A stretch of DNA of 64,000 nt from CBDCHC01 sp965217075 (lineage in GTDB: Bacteria > Pseudomonadota > Gammaproteobacteria > PS1 > Pseudothioglobaceae): the NCBI GenBank assembly GCA_965217075.1, contig CBDCHC010000004.1, positions 1 through 64,000 on the forward strand, in the 5' to 3' direction. Each line of letters begins with the position of its first letter. The stretch's first letter is position 1. Under the pieces are notes generated by a model. That model was given only the letters and a program-made list of their open reading frames with translations, did not search any database and was not told the origin of the DNA. A program made the position numbers and the translations under genes. This document shows, in pieces, positions 45,845-54,396 of this stretch.

Positions 45845-46792
45845 ATGCTTTCTTTAAATGAATTATCATCACTAATTGATGCTAAATTAATTGGTAATGG
45901 TAATTTAAAGATAGCTGCAATAGCACCAATTGCAAATGCTAACAACTCGCAATTAACTTATGCTACTGATATAAAGTTTAAAAAACAACTTGAAAGCACT
46001 CAAGCACTTGCAGTAATCACCACTAAAGAACTAAGCAAATTTTGCAAGTGTAATAATATACTAATCACTGCAAATCCTTATTTAGCTTTTGCAAAAATAA
46101 CTAATTATTTAAATAAAATAACTTACACAATTCATATAAATAGCTTTATAGAGAAAACAGCTAAAATTGGTAATAATGTTAATATAGCACCGTATTGTTA
46201 TATAGGTGACAACTGTATTATTGGTGATAATTGTTACCTTTATCCTGGAGTTAAAATTATGGCTGGTTCTATAATTGGCAGTAATTGTGTAATTGGCAGT
46301 AATTGTGTAATTGGTTCACAAGGATTTGGTTATGCTAAAGATAACGATAAATGGTTAAATATTTATCACTCTGGTGGAATAAATATAGCAAATAACGTAC
46401 AAATAGGTGCGAATAGTGTAATTGATAGTGGTACTTTAAACCCAACTATAATTAATAAAGGTGTAATAATTGATAATTTAGTACATATTGCTCATAATGT
46501 AGTTATAGGGGAATATAGTGCTATTGCTGCCTCTGTATCTATAGCTGGTAGCTGTAATATTGGCGATAGATGTCAAATAGGCGGTAGCGTTGTTATAGGA
46601 TCTCACATAAATATAATAAGTGATGTGACAATAACAGGTAGTAGCACTGTTGATAAAAATCTAACTAAAATAGGTAGATATACTGGCTTTACCTCTATTA
46701 GCAAACATCAAAGATGGAAAAAAATACAACTACTTTTATCAAAATTTGATAAAATAATCAAATATTTAGGTATAAAAATAAAGGATTTATGA
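45845..46792 (+). CDS. lpxD: UDP-3-O-(3-hydroxyacyl)glucosamine N-acyltransferase
   Basis: Adds the N-linked 3-hydroxyacyl chain in lipid A synthesis (third step). The 315-residue trimeric enzyme has the N-terminal uridine-binding domain (ADNSQLTYATD-like), then a left-handed beta-helix of hexapeptide repeats, the catalytic histidine in LVHIAHNVVIGE and the GSQGFGYAKD turn. Two consecutive hexapeptides (IGSNCV) are encoded by identical 18-bp units at 46274-46309. It is slightly shorter than E. coli LpxD (341), with a shortened C-terminal helix. It starts right after the skp stop and overlaps fabZ by 4 bases. Confidence 0.96.
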   Translation: MLSLNELSSLIDAKLIGNGNLKIAAIAPIANANNSQLTYATDIKFKKQLESTQALAVITTKELSKFCKCNNILITANPYLAFAKITNYLNKITYTIHINSFIEKTAKIGNNVNIAPYCYIGDNCIIGDNCYLYPGVKIMAGSIIGSNCVIGSNCVIGSQGFGYAKDNDKWLNIYHSGGINIANNVQIGANSVIDSGTLNPTIINKGVIIDNLVHIAHNVVIGEYSAIAASVSIAGSCNIGDRCQIGGSVVIGSHINIISDVTITGSSTVDKNLTKIGRYTGFTSISKHQRWKKIQLLLSKFDKIIKYLGIKIKDL

Positions 46793-47247
46793 ATATAGAA
46801 GAAATTAGATGTTTTCTACCACATCGTTATCCATTTTTAATGATAGATAAAGTAACAAAATTTACCCCTTATAAAAATTTAACTGCTATTAAAAATATAA
46901 CTGCTAATGAGCCACATTTTAATGGTCATTTTCCCATAAAATCTATTATGCCTGGCGTTCTTATTATAGAAGCATTAGCTCAAGCAACTGGCATACTTGC
47001 TATGCAATCTGAATATTTAAAATTAACAAAAGAAGAAATATCTTTAGCTTATAGTAAAAATATATATATGTTAGTTGGCATTGATAAAGTACGTTTTAAA
47101 CAAATCTCAATACCTGGTGATCAGTTAAAATTATCAGTAGAAGTTATAACTATTAAAAGAGGTTTATGGAAATTTGCAACTAAAGCAACTGTTGATGATA
47201 AATTAATAACTAATGCTGAGTTAATTTGCACTAAAAGATTAGCATAA
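46789..47247 (+). CDS. fabZ: 3-hydroxyacyl-[acyl-carrier-protein] dehydratase FabZ
   Basis: Dehydrates 3-hydroxyacyl-ACP, competing with LpxA/LpxD for the same substrates, which explains the conserved clustering. The 152-residue hot-dog protein has FLPHRYPFLMID, the catalytic His47 in FNGHFP and Glu61 in IIEALAQ. fabA is not in the window. Confidence 0.97.
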   Translation: MNIEEIRCFLPHRYPFLMIDKVTKFTPYKNLTAIKNITANEPHFNGHFPIKSIMPGVLIIEALAQATGILAMQSEYLKLTKEEISLAYSKNIYMLVGIDKVRFKQISIPGDQLKLSVEVITIKRGLWKFATKATVDDKLITNAELICTKRLA

Positions 47248-47250
47248 ATA

Positions 47251-48060
47251 ATGATTAATCAAGGTGCTATTGTTGATAAAACAGCAATTATTAATAAAGA
47301 TGCTATAATTCAAAAAAATGTAATAATTAAACCATATGTTGTAATTGGCGATAATGTTGAAATAGGAGAAGGTAGCGTTATAGAGACACACGCAAATATC
47401 TATGGACCTACTAAAATTGGCAAAAACAACCATATATATTCTTTTGCTTCTATTGGCACTGATCCACAAGATATTAGTTACGAAAATCAACAAGATAGTA
47501 GTTTAATAATTGGCGATAATAATATTATTCGTGAATTTTGTACTATTAATCGTGGCACAGAAAAACAAGACTCTATTACTAAAATTGGCAATAACAATAT
47601 GTTTATGTCTTATGTACATATAGCACATGACTGTCAAATTGGCAATAATATTATTATGGCAAATAATGCATCTTTAGCTGGTCATGTTAAATTGGGTGAT
47701 TATGCTATTTTAGGTGGATTTACCTTGGTTAAACAATTTTGTTACTTGGGTTGTCATATTTACACTGCTATGAATTGTCAAATAAACAAAGATATTCCGC
47801 CATATATGGTAGTTTCCAATAACCCAACTCGTATAACTAGTATTAACTCTAAAGGACTAAAGCGACGTAATTTTAGTGTTAATGATATTTCTGCTATAAA
47901 AAGAGCATTTAAGGCAATTTATCGTGAGGATAGAGGTGGTCTTTTAAGTGATGCTATTGAAAAATTAGAACAACGAGAAGGAGATAATAAGTTTATTGAT
48001 GATATTATTAACTTTATTCGTAACTCTAAATACGGTATTATGCGCGGTCCATCAGAATAA
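47251..48060 (+). CDS. lpxA: UDP-N-acetylglucosamine 3-O-acyltransferase
   Basis: First step of lipid A synthesis: transfers 3-hydroxyacyl from ACP to UDP-GlcNAc. The 269-residue beta-helix enzyme aligns with E. coli LpxA with an offset of one: catalytic His126 in YVHIAHDC matches His125. The acyl-length ruler Gly173 of E. coli is replaced by Met174 (HIYTAMNC), as in the C10-selective Pseudomonas enzyme, so a shorter O-linked chain is predicted. lpxB, which normally follows, is replaced by a decarboxylase gene. Confidence 0.96.
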   Translation: MINQGAIVDKTAIINKDAIIQKNVIIKPYVVIGDNVEIGEGSVIETHANIYGPTKIGKNNHIYSFASIGTDPQDISYENQQDSSLIIGDNNIIREFCTINRGTEKQDSITKIGNNNMFMSYVHIAHDCQIGNNIIMANNASLAGHVKLGDYAILGGFTLVKQFCYLGCHIYTAMNCQINKDIPPYMVVSNNPTRITSINSKGLKRRNFSVNDISAIKRAFKAIYREDRGGLLSDAIEKLEQREGDNKFIDDIINFIRNSKYGIMRGPSE

Positions 48061-48078
48061 TAACTAAAACTTTGTTTT

Positions 48079-49449
48079 ATGACAGATATAAAATTATTAC
48101 AAAATATAGTAGAACTTGCTTATAGTAAAACTAAAAAAGATAAATTATTTACATATCACTCAATACAAGAATTACAAATAATATTAGATTTAGATAAAAA
48201 TTCTAATAATAATATAGACGAGCTAATAGTCTGGGCAAAAAAATATATAAAATACTCTATAAATACCTCTCATTCTAATTTTGCTAACAGGATGTGGTCT
48301 GGTGCTAATTTACCATCAATTATTGGTGAAATCATTGTGGCTATAACTAATAGCTCTAATTGTACTTTTGAATCAGCTCCTGTTGCTACTATCATAGAAA
48401 AATATATGATAAAGCAAATATTAAAGTTAGTTGGCTTTAAACATGGCGAAGGACAGATGACTACTGGATCAAGTAACGCCAATATGATAGCAATGATGAT
48501 TGCTCGTAATACAATACATAAAAATACTAAACAAAATGGATTATTCTTACAACAACCTTTATTTGCTTTTGTTAATGAAAATGCTCATTATTCTATTGAT
48601 AAAGCTATAAATATTTTAGGCATAGGAACAAATAATTTAATAAAAATCTCTACAACTAATGATAATTCAATAGATATGATTGCACTTGAGAAAGCTATTT
48701 TAGAAGTAATAGATAAAGGTGGTATACCATTTTTTGTCTGCGCAACTTTAGGCACTACAGTACATGGTGCTTACGATAATATAACAAAAATCTTACAACT
48801 TAAAAATAAATATAAATTTTGGTTACATGGTGATGGCGCTTGGGGAGGTAGTGTTATTATGAGTGATAAATTAAAAACAAAATTTCTCCAAAATATTAAT
48901 AAGATTGATTCATTTACTATAGATTTTCATAAGATGTTGGGTAGTAATTTAATGGCTAATATTTTTGTTATAAACCATAAGGGTTTATTAAATTATACTT
49001 GTAGCGGTGGTGACAATAGCTACTTGCTTCATCAATCCAATATAGATAGTGGTACATCATCATTGCAATGTGCTCGACGAGTTGATAGCCTTAAATTATT
49101 CCTAGATTGGAAGTTTTATGGTAAATCTGGCTTTGCTGATAGAATAGAAAACTATTATAATTTAGCAAAATTTACAGCAAACTATATTAATAATGAAAAA
49201 AATTTAGTACTAGTTACCCCAAGAGTTTCTTTTAATATTTGTTTTTGTTTTAATGCTGATAATGATTTTAATCAATTATTACGCAATGTATTATATAAAA
49301 AACAACAAATATTACTATCAATTGCTTATATTAAAGAAAAACTAGTTTTCAGGTTGGCAATAAATAATATTAATTTAAATACAGAATATATTACTAATTT
49401 ATTAGTAAAAATTATAAATACGGCTAAACAATTGCAACAAAAACATTAA
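48079..49449 (+). CDS. Group II PLP-dependent decarboxylase (GAD/CSAD-like)
   Basis: A 456-residue pyridoxal-phosphate enzyme of the glutamate/aspartate/cysteine-sulfinate decarboxylase group. The cofactor lysine is in DFHKMLG; the substrate-side block NFANRMWSGANLPSIIGE, TTGSSNANMIAM, the HGDGAWGG aspartate, and SGTSSLQCARRVDSLKLFLDWK all parallel animal-type GAD and CSAD. The substrate cannot be told: aspartate (giving beta-alanine), glutamate and cysteine sulfinate are all possible. It lies inside an envelope-biogenesis operon, 18 bp after lpxA, a place normally taken by lpxB. Confidence 0.85.
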   Translation: MTDIKLLQNIVELAYSKTKKDKLFTYHSIQELQIILDLDKNSNNNIDELIVWAKKYIKYSINTSHSNFANRMWSGANLPSIIGEIIVAITNSSNCTFESAPVATIIEKYMIKQILKLVGFKHGEGQMTTGSSNANMIAMMIARNTIHKNTKQNGLFLQQPLFAFVNENAHYSIDKAINILGIGTNNLIKISTTNDNSIDMIALEKAILEVIDKGGIPFFVCATLGTTVHGAYDNITKILQLKNKYKFWLHGDGAWGGSVIMSDKLKTKFLQNINKIDSFTIDFHKMLGSNLMANIFVINHKGLLNYTCSGGDNSYLLHQSNIDSGTSSLQCARRVDSLKLFLDWKFYGKSGFADRIENYYNLAKFTANYINNEKNLVLVTPRVSFNICFCFNADNDFNQLLRNVLYKKQQILLSIAYIKEKLVFRLAINNINLNTEYITNLLVKIINTAKQLQQKH

Positions 49450-49498
49450 ATACATGTTTTTTTTAGGTAAAATTAAAAAATTTTATTAGGTATATTTT

Positions 49499-49969
49499 AT
49501 GCATAAAATACCAAGTATTTTAATGCCTTATAATTTTGCTAGAAAAAACTTAAATTTTTCTGGTAATTATAAATTGGATAATGTGCCTAAAATTAAAAAT
49601 ATAACTAAAGGTGGAAAATTAGAATTAGAATTAGAATTTAGTTTTAATGAAAATTTAATTATAGTAGCTGATGGTAAAATAAAATTCAATACTATCTTAT
49701 CTTGTTGTAATTGTTTAAATGATATTAAATTTAAATACAACAATAAATTACACATAGCATTTGTTGATAAAATAGTAGATGAATACAAAGTAAATGATAA
49801 ATACGAGATTATTAACAATAAAGAACAATTATCAACTATAGACTTTATAGCTGATGAGGTTCTATTAGCACTACCTATGTTTGCTAAACATACTTATAAG
49901 TGCACTGTTAAGCAAGAGAATAATATAATAAATAATTATATTAGTCCTTTTGCTATTTTAAAATATTAA
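49499..49969 (+). CDS. yceD: YceD/DUF177 family protein
   Basis: A 156-residue protein recognised mainly from position immediately before rpmF and from the DUF177 pattern: GGKLELELEFSFNENLIIVADGKIKF, then two close cysteines (LSCCNCLNDIKF) and a late CTVKQ. The family is implicated in rRNA or ribosome-assembly steps in plants and bacteria, with no defined chemistry. It precedes L32 by 9 bp. Confidence 0.85.
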   Translation: MHKIPSILMPYNFARKNLNFSGNYKLDNVPKIKNITKGGKLELELEFSFNENLIIVADGKIKFNTILSCCNCLNDIKFKYNNKLHIAFVDKIVDEYKVNDKYEIINNKEQLSTIDFIADEVLLALPMFAKHTYKCTVKQENNIINNYISPFAILKY

Positions 49970-49978
49970 GGAATAAAA

Positions 49979-50200
49979 ATGGCTGTTCAAAAAAGTAAAA
50001 AAACCCCCTCAAAAAGAGGAATGCGTAGATCTCACAATGCTCTTAAAGCTAGCACTTTAGCGGAGGATATAGAAACTGGGGAAATCCATAGAAGACATAA
50101 TATCACTGCTGATGGTTATTATCGTGGCAAGCAAGTAATTATAATTAAAGAAAAAAATATTAATACTGAAGAAAATCAGGAAACTGAAAATAATTCTTAA
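49979..50200 (+). CDS. rpmF: Ribosomal protein L32
   Basis: Large-subunit protein at the exit-tunnel side. The 73-residue product begins MAVQKSKKTPSKRGMRRSHN and contains HRRHNITADGYYRGKQV as in gammaproteobacterial L32 (57 residues). It has an extra acidic, Asn/Glu-rich tail of about 15 residues (TEENQETENNS). It has no zinc-binding cysteines. AAGGA precedes the ATG. Confidence 0.96.
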   Translation: MAVQKSKKTPSKRGMRRSHNALKASTLAEDIETGEIHRRHNITADGYYRGKQVIIIKEKNINTEENQETENNS

Positions 50201-50202
50201 AT

Positions 50203-51231
50203 ATGATAAAAGTATCAATTGATGCTGCTGGTGGAGATTATGGTTATTCTGTAACTGTTTTATCTGGTATCAATACTTTAATACAGTTTTCAGAATTATT
50301 TATTTATTTCGTAGGAGATGAAGTTGCTATACAGCAAATATTATCAACTTATCCACAATCTATTAAAGTTATAAATAGATTTAAAATAATTCATACTAAT
50401 GAAGTAGTTACAATGAGTGATAAACCATCTATTGCACTACGCAGCAAAAAATCATCTTCAATGCGTATTGCTATAAATTTAGTAAAAGACAATACTGTAG
50501 ATGCTTGTGTTAGTGGCGGCAATACTGGTGCTTTAATGGCAATTTCTCGTTTTGTACTTAAAACTATAACAGGAGTTAATCGTCCAGCTATCATGTCAAA
50601 AATGCCTGCTATAAACGGCTATACATACATGCTAGATCTAGGGGCAAATATTGACTCATCACCAAAAGATTTATTAGAGTTTGCAGTAATGGCATCAATT
50701 GCTGTTAGTGAAATAGAGCAAATAAATACACCTACTATTGGCTTGTTAAATATTGGAGAAGAAGAAGTTAAAGGTAACGATAAAATAAAAAAAACTGCCG
50801 AATTATTAAAAAAATCATCACTTAATTATTACGGTTTTATAGAAGGAGATGATATATATAAACCAGTAGTTAATATAGTATTATGTGATGGATTCGAGGG
50901 AAATATTGCTCTTAAAGCAAGTGAAGGAGCAGTAAAACTTATAATAAATGCAATAAAAGTATCATTTAATAAAAATATAATAACTAAATTAGTAGCTTAT
51001 ATTGCCCAACCAATTCTTAAAAATTTTAAAAATAAAATAGATCCTAGCAAGTACAATGGCGCTTATTTATTAGGCCTTAAAGGTCTAGTTATAAAAAGTC
51101 ATGGTGGAGCAGATGTTACTGCTTTTACTACAGCTATAAAACATGCAATAGTTGAAGTCAAAGCTGGAATTACTAATAAAATTACCACAACAGTAATTAG
51201 TGAGTTAAATAAAATTAAAAATAATGAATAG
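50203..51231 (+). CDS. plsX: Phosphate acyltransferase PlsX
   Basis: Makes acyl-phosphate from acyl-ACP for phosphatidic acid synthesis. The 342-residue protein starts IDAAGGDYGYSVT, has the VSGGNTGALMAIS motif, NIGEEEVKGND and CDGFEGNIALK. It sits in the conserved yceD-rpmF-plsX-fabH order and overlaps fabH by 8 bases. The partner plsY is not in the window. Confidence 0.96.
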   Translation: MIKVSIDAAGGDYGYSVTVLSGINTLIQFSELFIYFVGDEVAIQQILSTYPQSIKVINRFKIIHTNEVVTMSDKPSIALRSKKSSSMRIAINLVKDNTVDACVSGGNTGALMAISRFVLKTITGVNRPAIMSKMPAINGYTYMLDLGANIDSSPKDLLEFAVMASIAVSEIEQINTPTIGLLNIGEEEVKGNDKIKKTAELLKKSSLNYYGFIEGDDIYKPVVNIVLCDGFEGNIALKASEGAVKLIINAIKVSFNKNIITKLVAYIAQPILKNFKNKIDPSKYNGAYLLGLKGLVIKSHGGADVTAFTTAIKHAIVEVKAGITNKITTTVISELNKIKNNE

Positions 51232-52171
51232 ATTTGCAAGAATAATTGGCACTGGTAGTTATCTACCATCTAAAATATTAACTAATTATGATTTGGAATC
51301 TATGCTTGATACTAGCGATGAATGGATAACAAGCAGAACAGGAATTAAACAAAGACATATAATATCTAAAAAGGAAGAAAATAATACTTATTTAGCAGAA
51401 CAAGCAGCAATTAATGCTTTAAAGTCTGCTAATATAGACGCAAAAGAATTAGATTTGATTATTGTAGCAACTAGTACTCCTGATAAAATATTTCCAGCTA
51501 CAGCTACTATATTACAACATAAAATTGGAGCTAATTGTCCTGCATTTGATATACAATCAGTGTGTAGTGGTTTTATTTTTGCCTTAACAACGGCTGAAAA
51601 ATATATTAAAGATGGTTTTAACAATGTATTAGTTGTTGGTAGCGATACGCTCTCAAGTATTATTGACTGGAAAGATAGATCAACAGCTGTATTATTTGGT
51701 GATGGCGCTGGCGCTGTAATTTTAACTGCTGACAATAATACTGGAATACTGCATACTAAAATATGTAGCGATGGTTCTTATTTAACTTCACTGCAAACTA
51801 CTAATAATAAAATCAATCAACACGGTTTTATAAGCATGAATGGCAATGATGTATTTAAGATAGCTGTTAAAACATTATCTGATTTAGCCTTAATAACACT
51901 AAAATCAACTAATACAAATATTACTGAAATTGACTTTATGGTGCCACATCAAGCTAATATTCGTATTATTACTGCTGTAGCTAAAAAAATTAATCTACCT
52001 ATGGAAAAAGTAGTAGTAACAATTAATAAACACGGTAATACTTCTGCAGCATCAATACCTCTGGCACTTGATATTGCTGTAAAAGATGGTCGTATTAATA
52101 AAGGAAATAAATTATTATTAGAAGGTATAGGAGCTGGTTTTAGTTGGGGCAGTGTTTTATTAGAATTTTAA
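51224..52171 (+). CDS. fabH: 3-oxoacyl-[acyl-carrier-protein] synthase III
   Basis: Starts fatty-acid synthesis by condensing acetyl-CoA with malonyl-ACP. The 315-residue enzyme has the catalytic triad Cys114 (QSVCSGF), His (MVPHQANIRI) and Asn (NKHGNTSAA), and the C-terminal GIGAGFSWGS. fabD, fabG and acpP, normally next, are absent; map follows after 3 bp. Confidence 0.97.
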   Translation: MNRFARIIGTGSYLPSKILTNYDLESMLDTSDEWITSRTGIKQRHIISKKEENNTYLAEQAAINALKSANIDAKELDLIIVATSTPDKIFPATATILQHKIGANCPAFDIQSVCSGFIFALTTAEKYIKDGFNNVLVVGSDTLSSIIDWKDRSTAVLFGDGAGAVILTADNNTGILHTKICSDGSYLTSLQTTNNKINQHGFISMNGNDVFKIAVKTLSDLALITLKSTNTNITEIDFMVPHQANIRIITAVAKKINLPMEKVVVTINKHGNTSAASIPLALDIAVKDGRINKGNKLLLEGIGAGFSWGSVLLEF

Positions 52172-52174
52172 TAT

Positions 52175-52966
52175 ATGGCAATAACTATAAAAACACCCGA
52201 TGAAATAAAAAAAATGCGTATAGCTGGAAAATTAACTGCCAGTGTATTAAATAATATAACTCCATTTGTCAAAAAAGGCATTACTACTAATGAATTAAAT
52301 AGTATTTGTCATAACTATATTACTAAAGATTTAGCAGCAATTCCTGCACCACTTAATTATGGCTTGCCACCATTTCCAAAATCAATCTGTACCAGCATTA
52401 ATAGTGTAGTTTGTCATGGTATACCAGATGATAAAAAGCTTAAAAATGGTGATATTATAAATATTGATGTAACTATTATCAAAGATGGATATCATGGTGA
52501 CAGCTCTAAAATGTTTATTATTGGTCAACAACCAACAATCAAAGCAAAACGAATAGTTACAGTAGCTAGAAAATGTTTATTAATAGGAATTAAAGCTGTT
52601 AAAGCAGGCGTATCATTTGCGACAATTGGCAAAAATATTGAAAAATATGCCAAATTAATGAAGTGTTCTGTAGTACGTGATTATTGCGGCCATGGTATTG
52701 GGCTTAATTTTCATGAAGAACCGCAAATACTGCATTATGAAAATAATAAAACAAATAATTTGATAATGCAAGAAGGCATGGTATTTACTATTGAACCAAT
52801 GATAAATATTGGTAGCTATGCTGTAAAAACATCAAAAATTAATCATTGGACTGTTAGCACCAAAGATAGAACTCTTTCTGCTCAATGGGAGCATACTATA
52901 TTAGTTACTAAAGATAGTGCTGAAATCCTAACTCTTAGAGAAGAAGAAACAGATATTAACTTATAA
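52175..52966 (+). CDS. map: Methionine aminopeptidase type I
   Basis: Removes the initiator methionine after deformylation. The 263-residue enzyme has the dinuclear metal-site residues: VCHGIP, IINIDVTIIKDGYHGDSS (two Asp), YCGHGIG, FHEEP and FTIEPMI, plus the distal Glu in QWEHTILV. rpsB, a frequent neighbour, is absent. It ends the long plus-strand operon and overlaps the peroxiredoxin stop by 6 bases. Confidence 0.96.
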   Translation: MAITIKTPDEIKKMRIAGKLTASVLNNITPFVKKGITTNELNSICHNYITKDLAAIPAPLNYGLPPFPKSICTSINSVVCHGIPDDKKLKNGDIINIDVTIIKDGYHGDSSKMFIIGQQPTIKAKRIVTVARKCLLIGIKAVKAGVSFATIGKNIEKYAKLMKCSVVRDYCGHGIGLNFHEEPQILHYENNKTNNLIMQEGMVFTIEPMINIGSYAVKTSKINHWTVSTKDRTLSAQWEHTILVTKDSAEILTLREEETDINL

Positions 52967-53561
52967 TTTATCTGCGTTATCAGCTAGATAATTAGCTACA
53001 CCCTCTGGTGTATCTTTCATACCTATATCTCCAGCTTGCCAACCAGCTGGACAAACATCACCATTTTTAGTATGAAAATCAAGAGCATCAACCATTCGTA
53101 ACATTTCATCAACATTACGACCAAGAGGTAAGTCATTTACAACCTGATGGCGAACAATAAAATTTTCGTCAATTAAAAATGAAGCTCTAAGTGCAACACC
53201 ATCCGCGTGCATAATACCATATGCCTCACCAATTGTATGATTTACATCAGCAACAAGTGGGAAATCTATAATACCTAAGCCGCCATCATTTACTGCTGTA
53301 TTACGCCAAGCATTATGGGTGAATTGAGAATCAATAGAAACCCCTACTACCTCAACTCCTTTTTTCTTAAATTTATCTATACGCTTATGATGAGCAATAA
53401 TCTCAGATGGGCAAACAAAAGTAAAAATCAAGTGGATAAAAAAATAAAACTATTTTTTTTCCTTTTAAACTAAATAAATCAAAATTATCAATAATTTCTC
53501 CATTAGCAAGTACTGCACTTGCTACAAAATTAGGCGCCTCTTTTGTTACTAATACACTCAT
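52961..53561 (-). CDS. 2-Cys peroxiredoxin (AhpC/Prx1 type), split by a one-base frameshift
   Basis: Thiol peroxidase. ATG at 53561-53559 has AGGAG seven bases upstream. The first frame reads SVLVTKEAPNFVA to FYPLDF and then ends early; the second frame resumes at FVCPSEIIAHHKR. The merged protein is about 199 residues with the peroxidatic cysteine (FVCPSE) and the resolving cysteine (GDVCPAGW). The frames meet at five T on the coding strand (53422-53426), where four would keep frame. The codon pattern and conservation of the downstream part look undamaged, so either the assembly carries one extra base or the mutation is very recent. Confidence 0.9.
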
Positions 53562-53896
53562 TATTTTCTCCTTAAAATTTATAACATTATACATATTTTT
53601 TTGTTAAAAATTATAATTTAAACTAATAGAAATAATAAGGTGTATTATAAATTTATTTAAAATAATATTAATTAATTTATCTTTTTAGGTATTAATATTA
53701 TTTACATAAATTAACACAAATTATACGATGTCTGTGTATTTTATATAGCAGTTATTATGTAACATCAGTTATGCCTTAGTTGGAATAATTTCTATATAAA
53801 ACTCCAATCTGCTATTTTTAGCTAACCTAATGCTAAAAAAATAAGTAATAATAATTAATATTATCACTTGCTTTGTCTTTTATAATTATAAAAATG
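53562..53896. other. Gene-free AT-rich gap of 335 bp
   Basis: Lies between the def stop and the peroxiredoxin start, both on the minus strand. It must hold the peroxiredoxin promoter; a TATAAT-like box occurs on the minus strand about 30 bases before its ATG. No tRNA or coding remnant was recognised in the rest. Confidence 0.5.
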
Positions 53897-54379
53897 CTAG
53901 ATTTTATTTATTTTTGCTACTAGCCTTTGTTGTTTAAGTTTTGATAAATAATCAACAAATAATACGCCATTTAAATGGTCAATTTCATGCTGCAAACAAA
54001 CTGCCAATAAGCCATTATATTTTTTGCTAAATTTATGACCATTTTTATCATATGCTTCAAGCATAATCTCTTTAGCCCTTGTAACTTTTGCGTAATAATT
54101 AGGTACAGAAAGGCATCCTTCCTCGCTAGTTTCTTTGTCAGTACTGTTAATAATTCTTGGATTAATGAAATATAATGGTTTTAAATTATCTTTACTTATA
54201 TCTGTTACTATAATACGCCAGTGTTTATTAACTTGAGTTGCTGCCAAACCAATACCATTTTTACTTTGCATAGTTTCAAACATATTATTTATTAAAACCA
54301 TAATATTATTAAAGTCTATTACAGGTTTAGCTTTTATTCTTAGTCTTTTGTCTGGATATTTAAGAATTGGTAATATCAT
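53897..54379 (-). CDS. def: Peptide deformylase
   Basis: Removes the formyl group from nascent proteins, acting just before Map. The 160-residue metalloenzyme has all three motifs: GIGLAATQV (44-50), EEGCLSVP with metal ligand Cys89, and HEIDH with ligands His131 and His135 and catalytic Glu132. fmt, its usual partner, is not adjacent; it follows nadB by 17 bp. Confidence 0.96.
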   Translation of the reverse strand: MILPILKYPDKRLRIKAKPVIDFNNIMVLINNMFETMQSKNGIGLAATQVNKHWRIIVTDISKDNLKPLYFINPRIINSTDKETSEEGCLSVPNYYAKVTRAKEIMLEAYDKNGHKFSKKYNGLLAVCLQHEIDHLNGVLFVDYLSKLKQQRLVAKINKI

Positions 54380-54396
54380 GTATAAATTTAATATAA

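Noticed and set aside
46274..46309. Tandem 18-bp duplication in lpxD encoding IGSNCV twice, first suspected as an added hexapeptide
   Set aside because: Aligning with E. coli LpxD up to the GFGYA turn shows the same number of hexapeptides, so nothing was added; it is only local sequence similarity.
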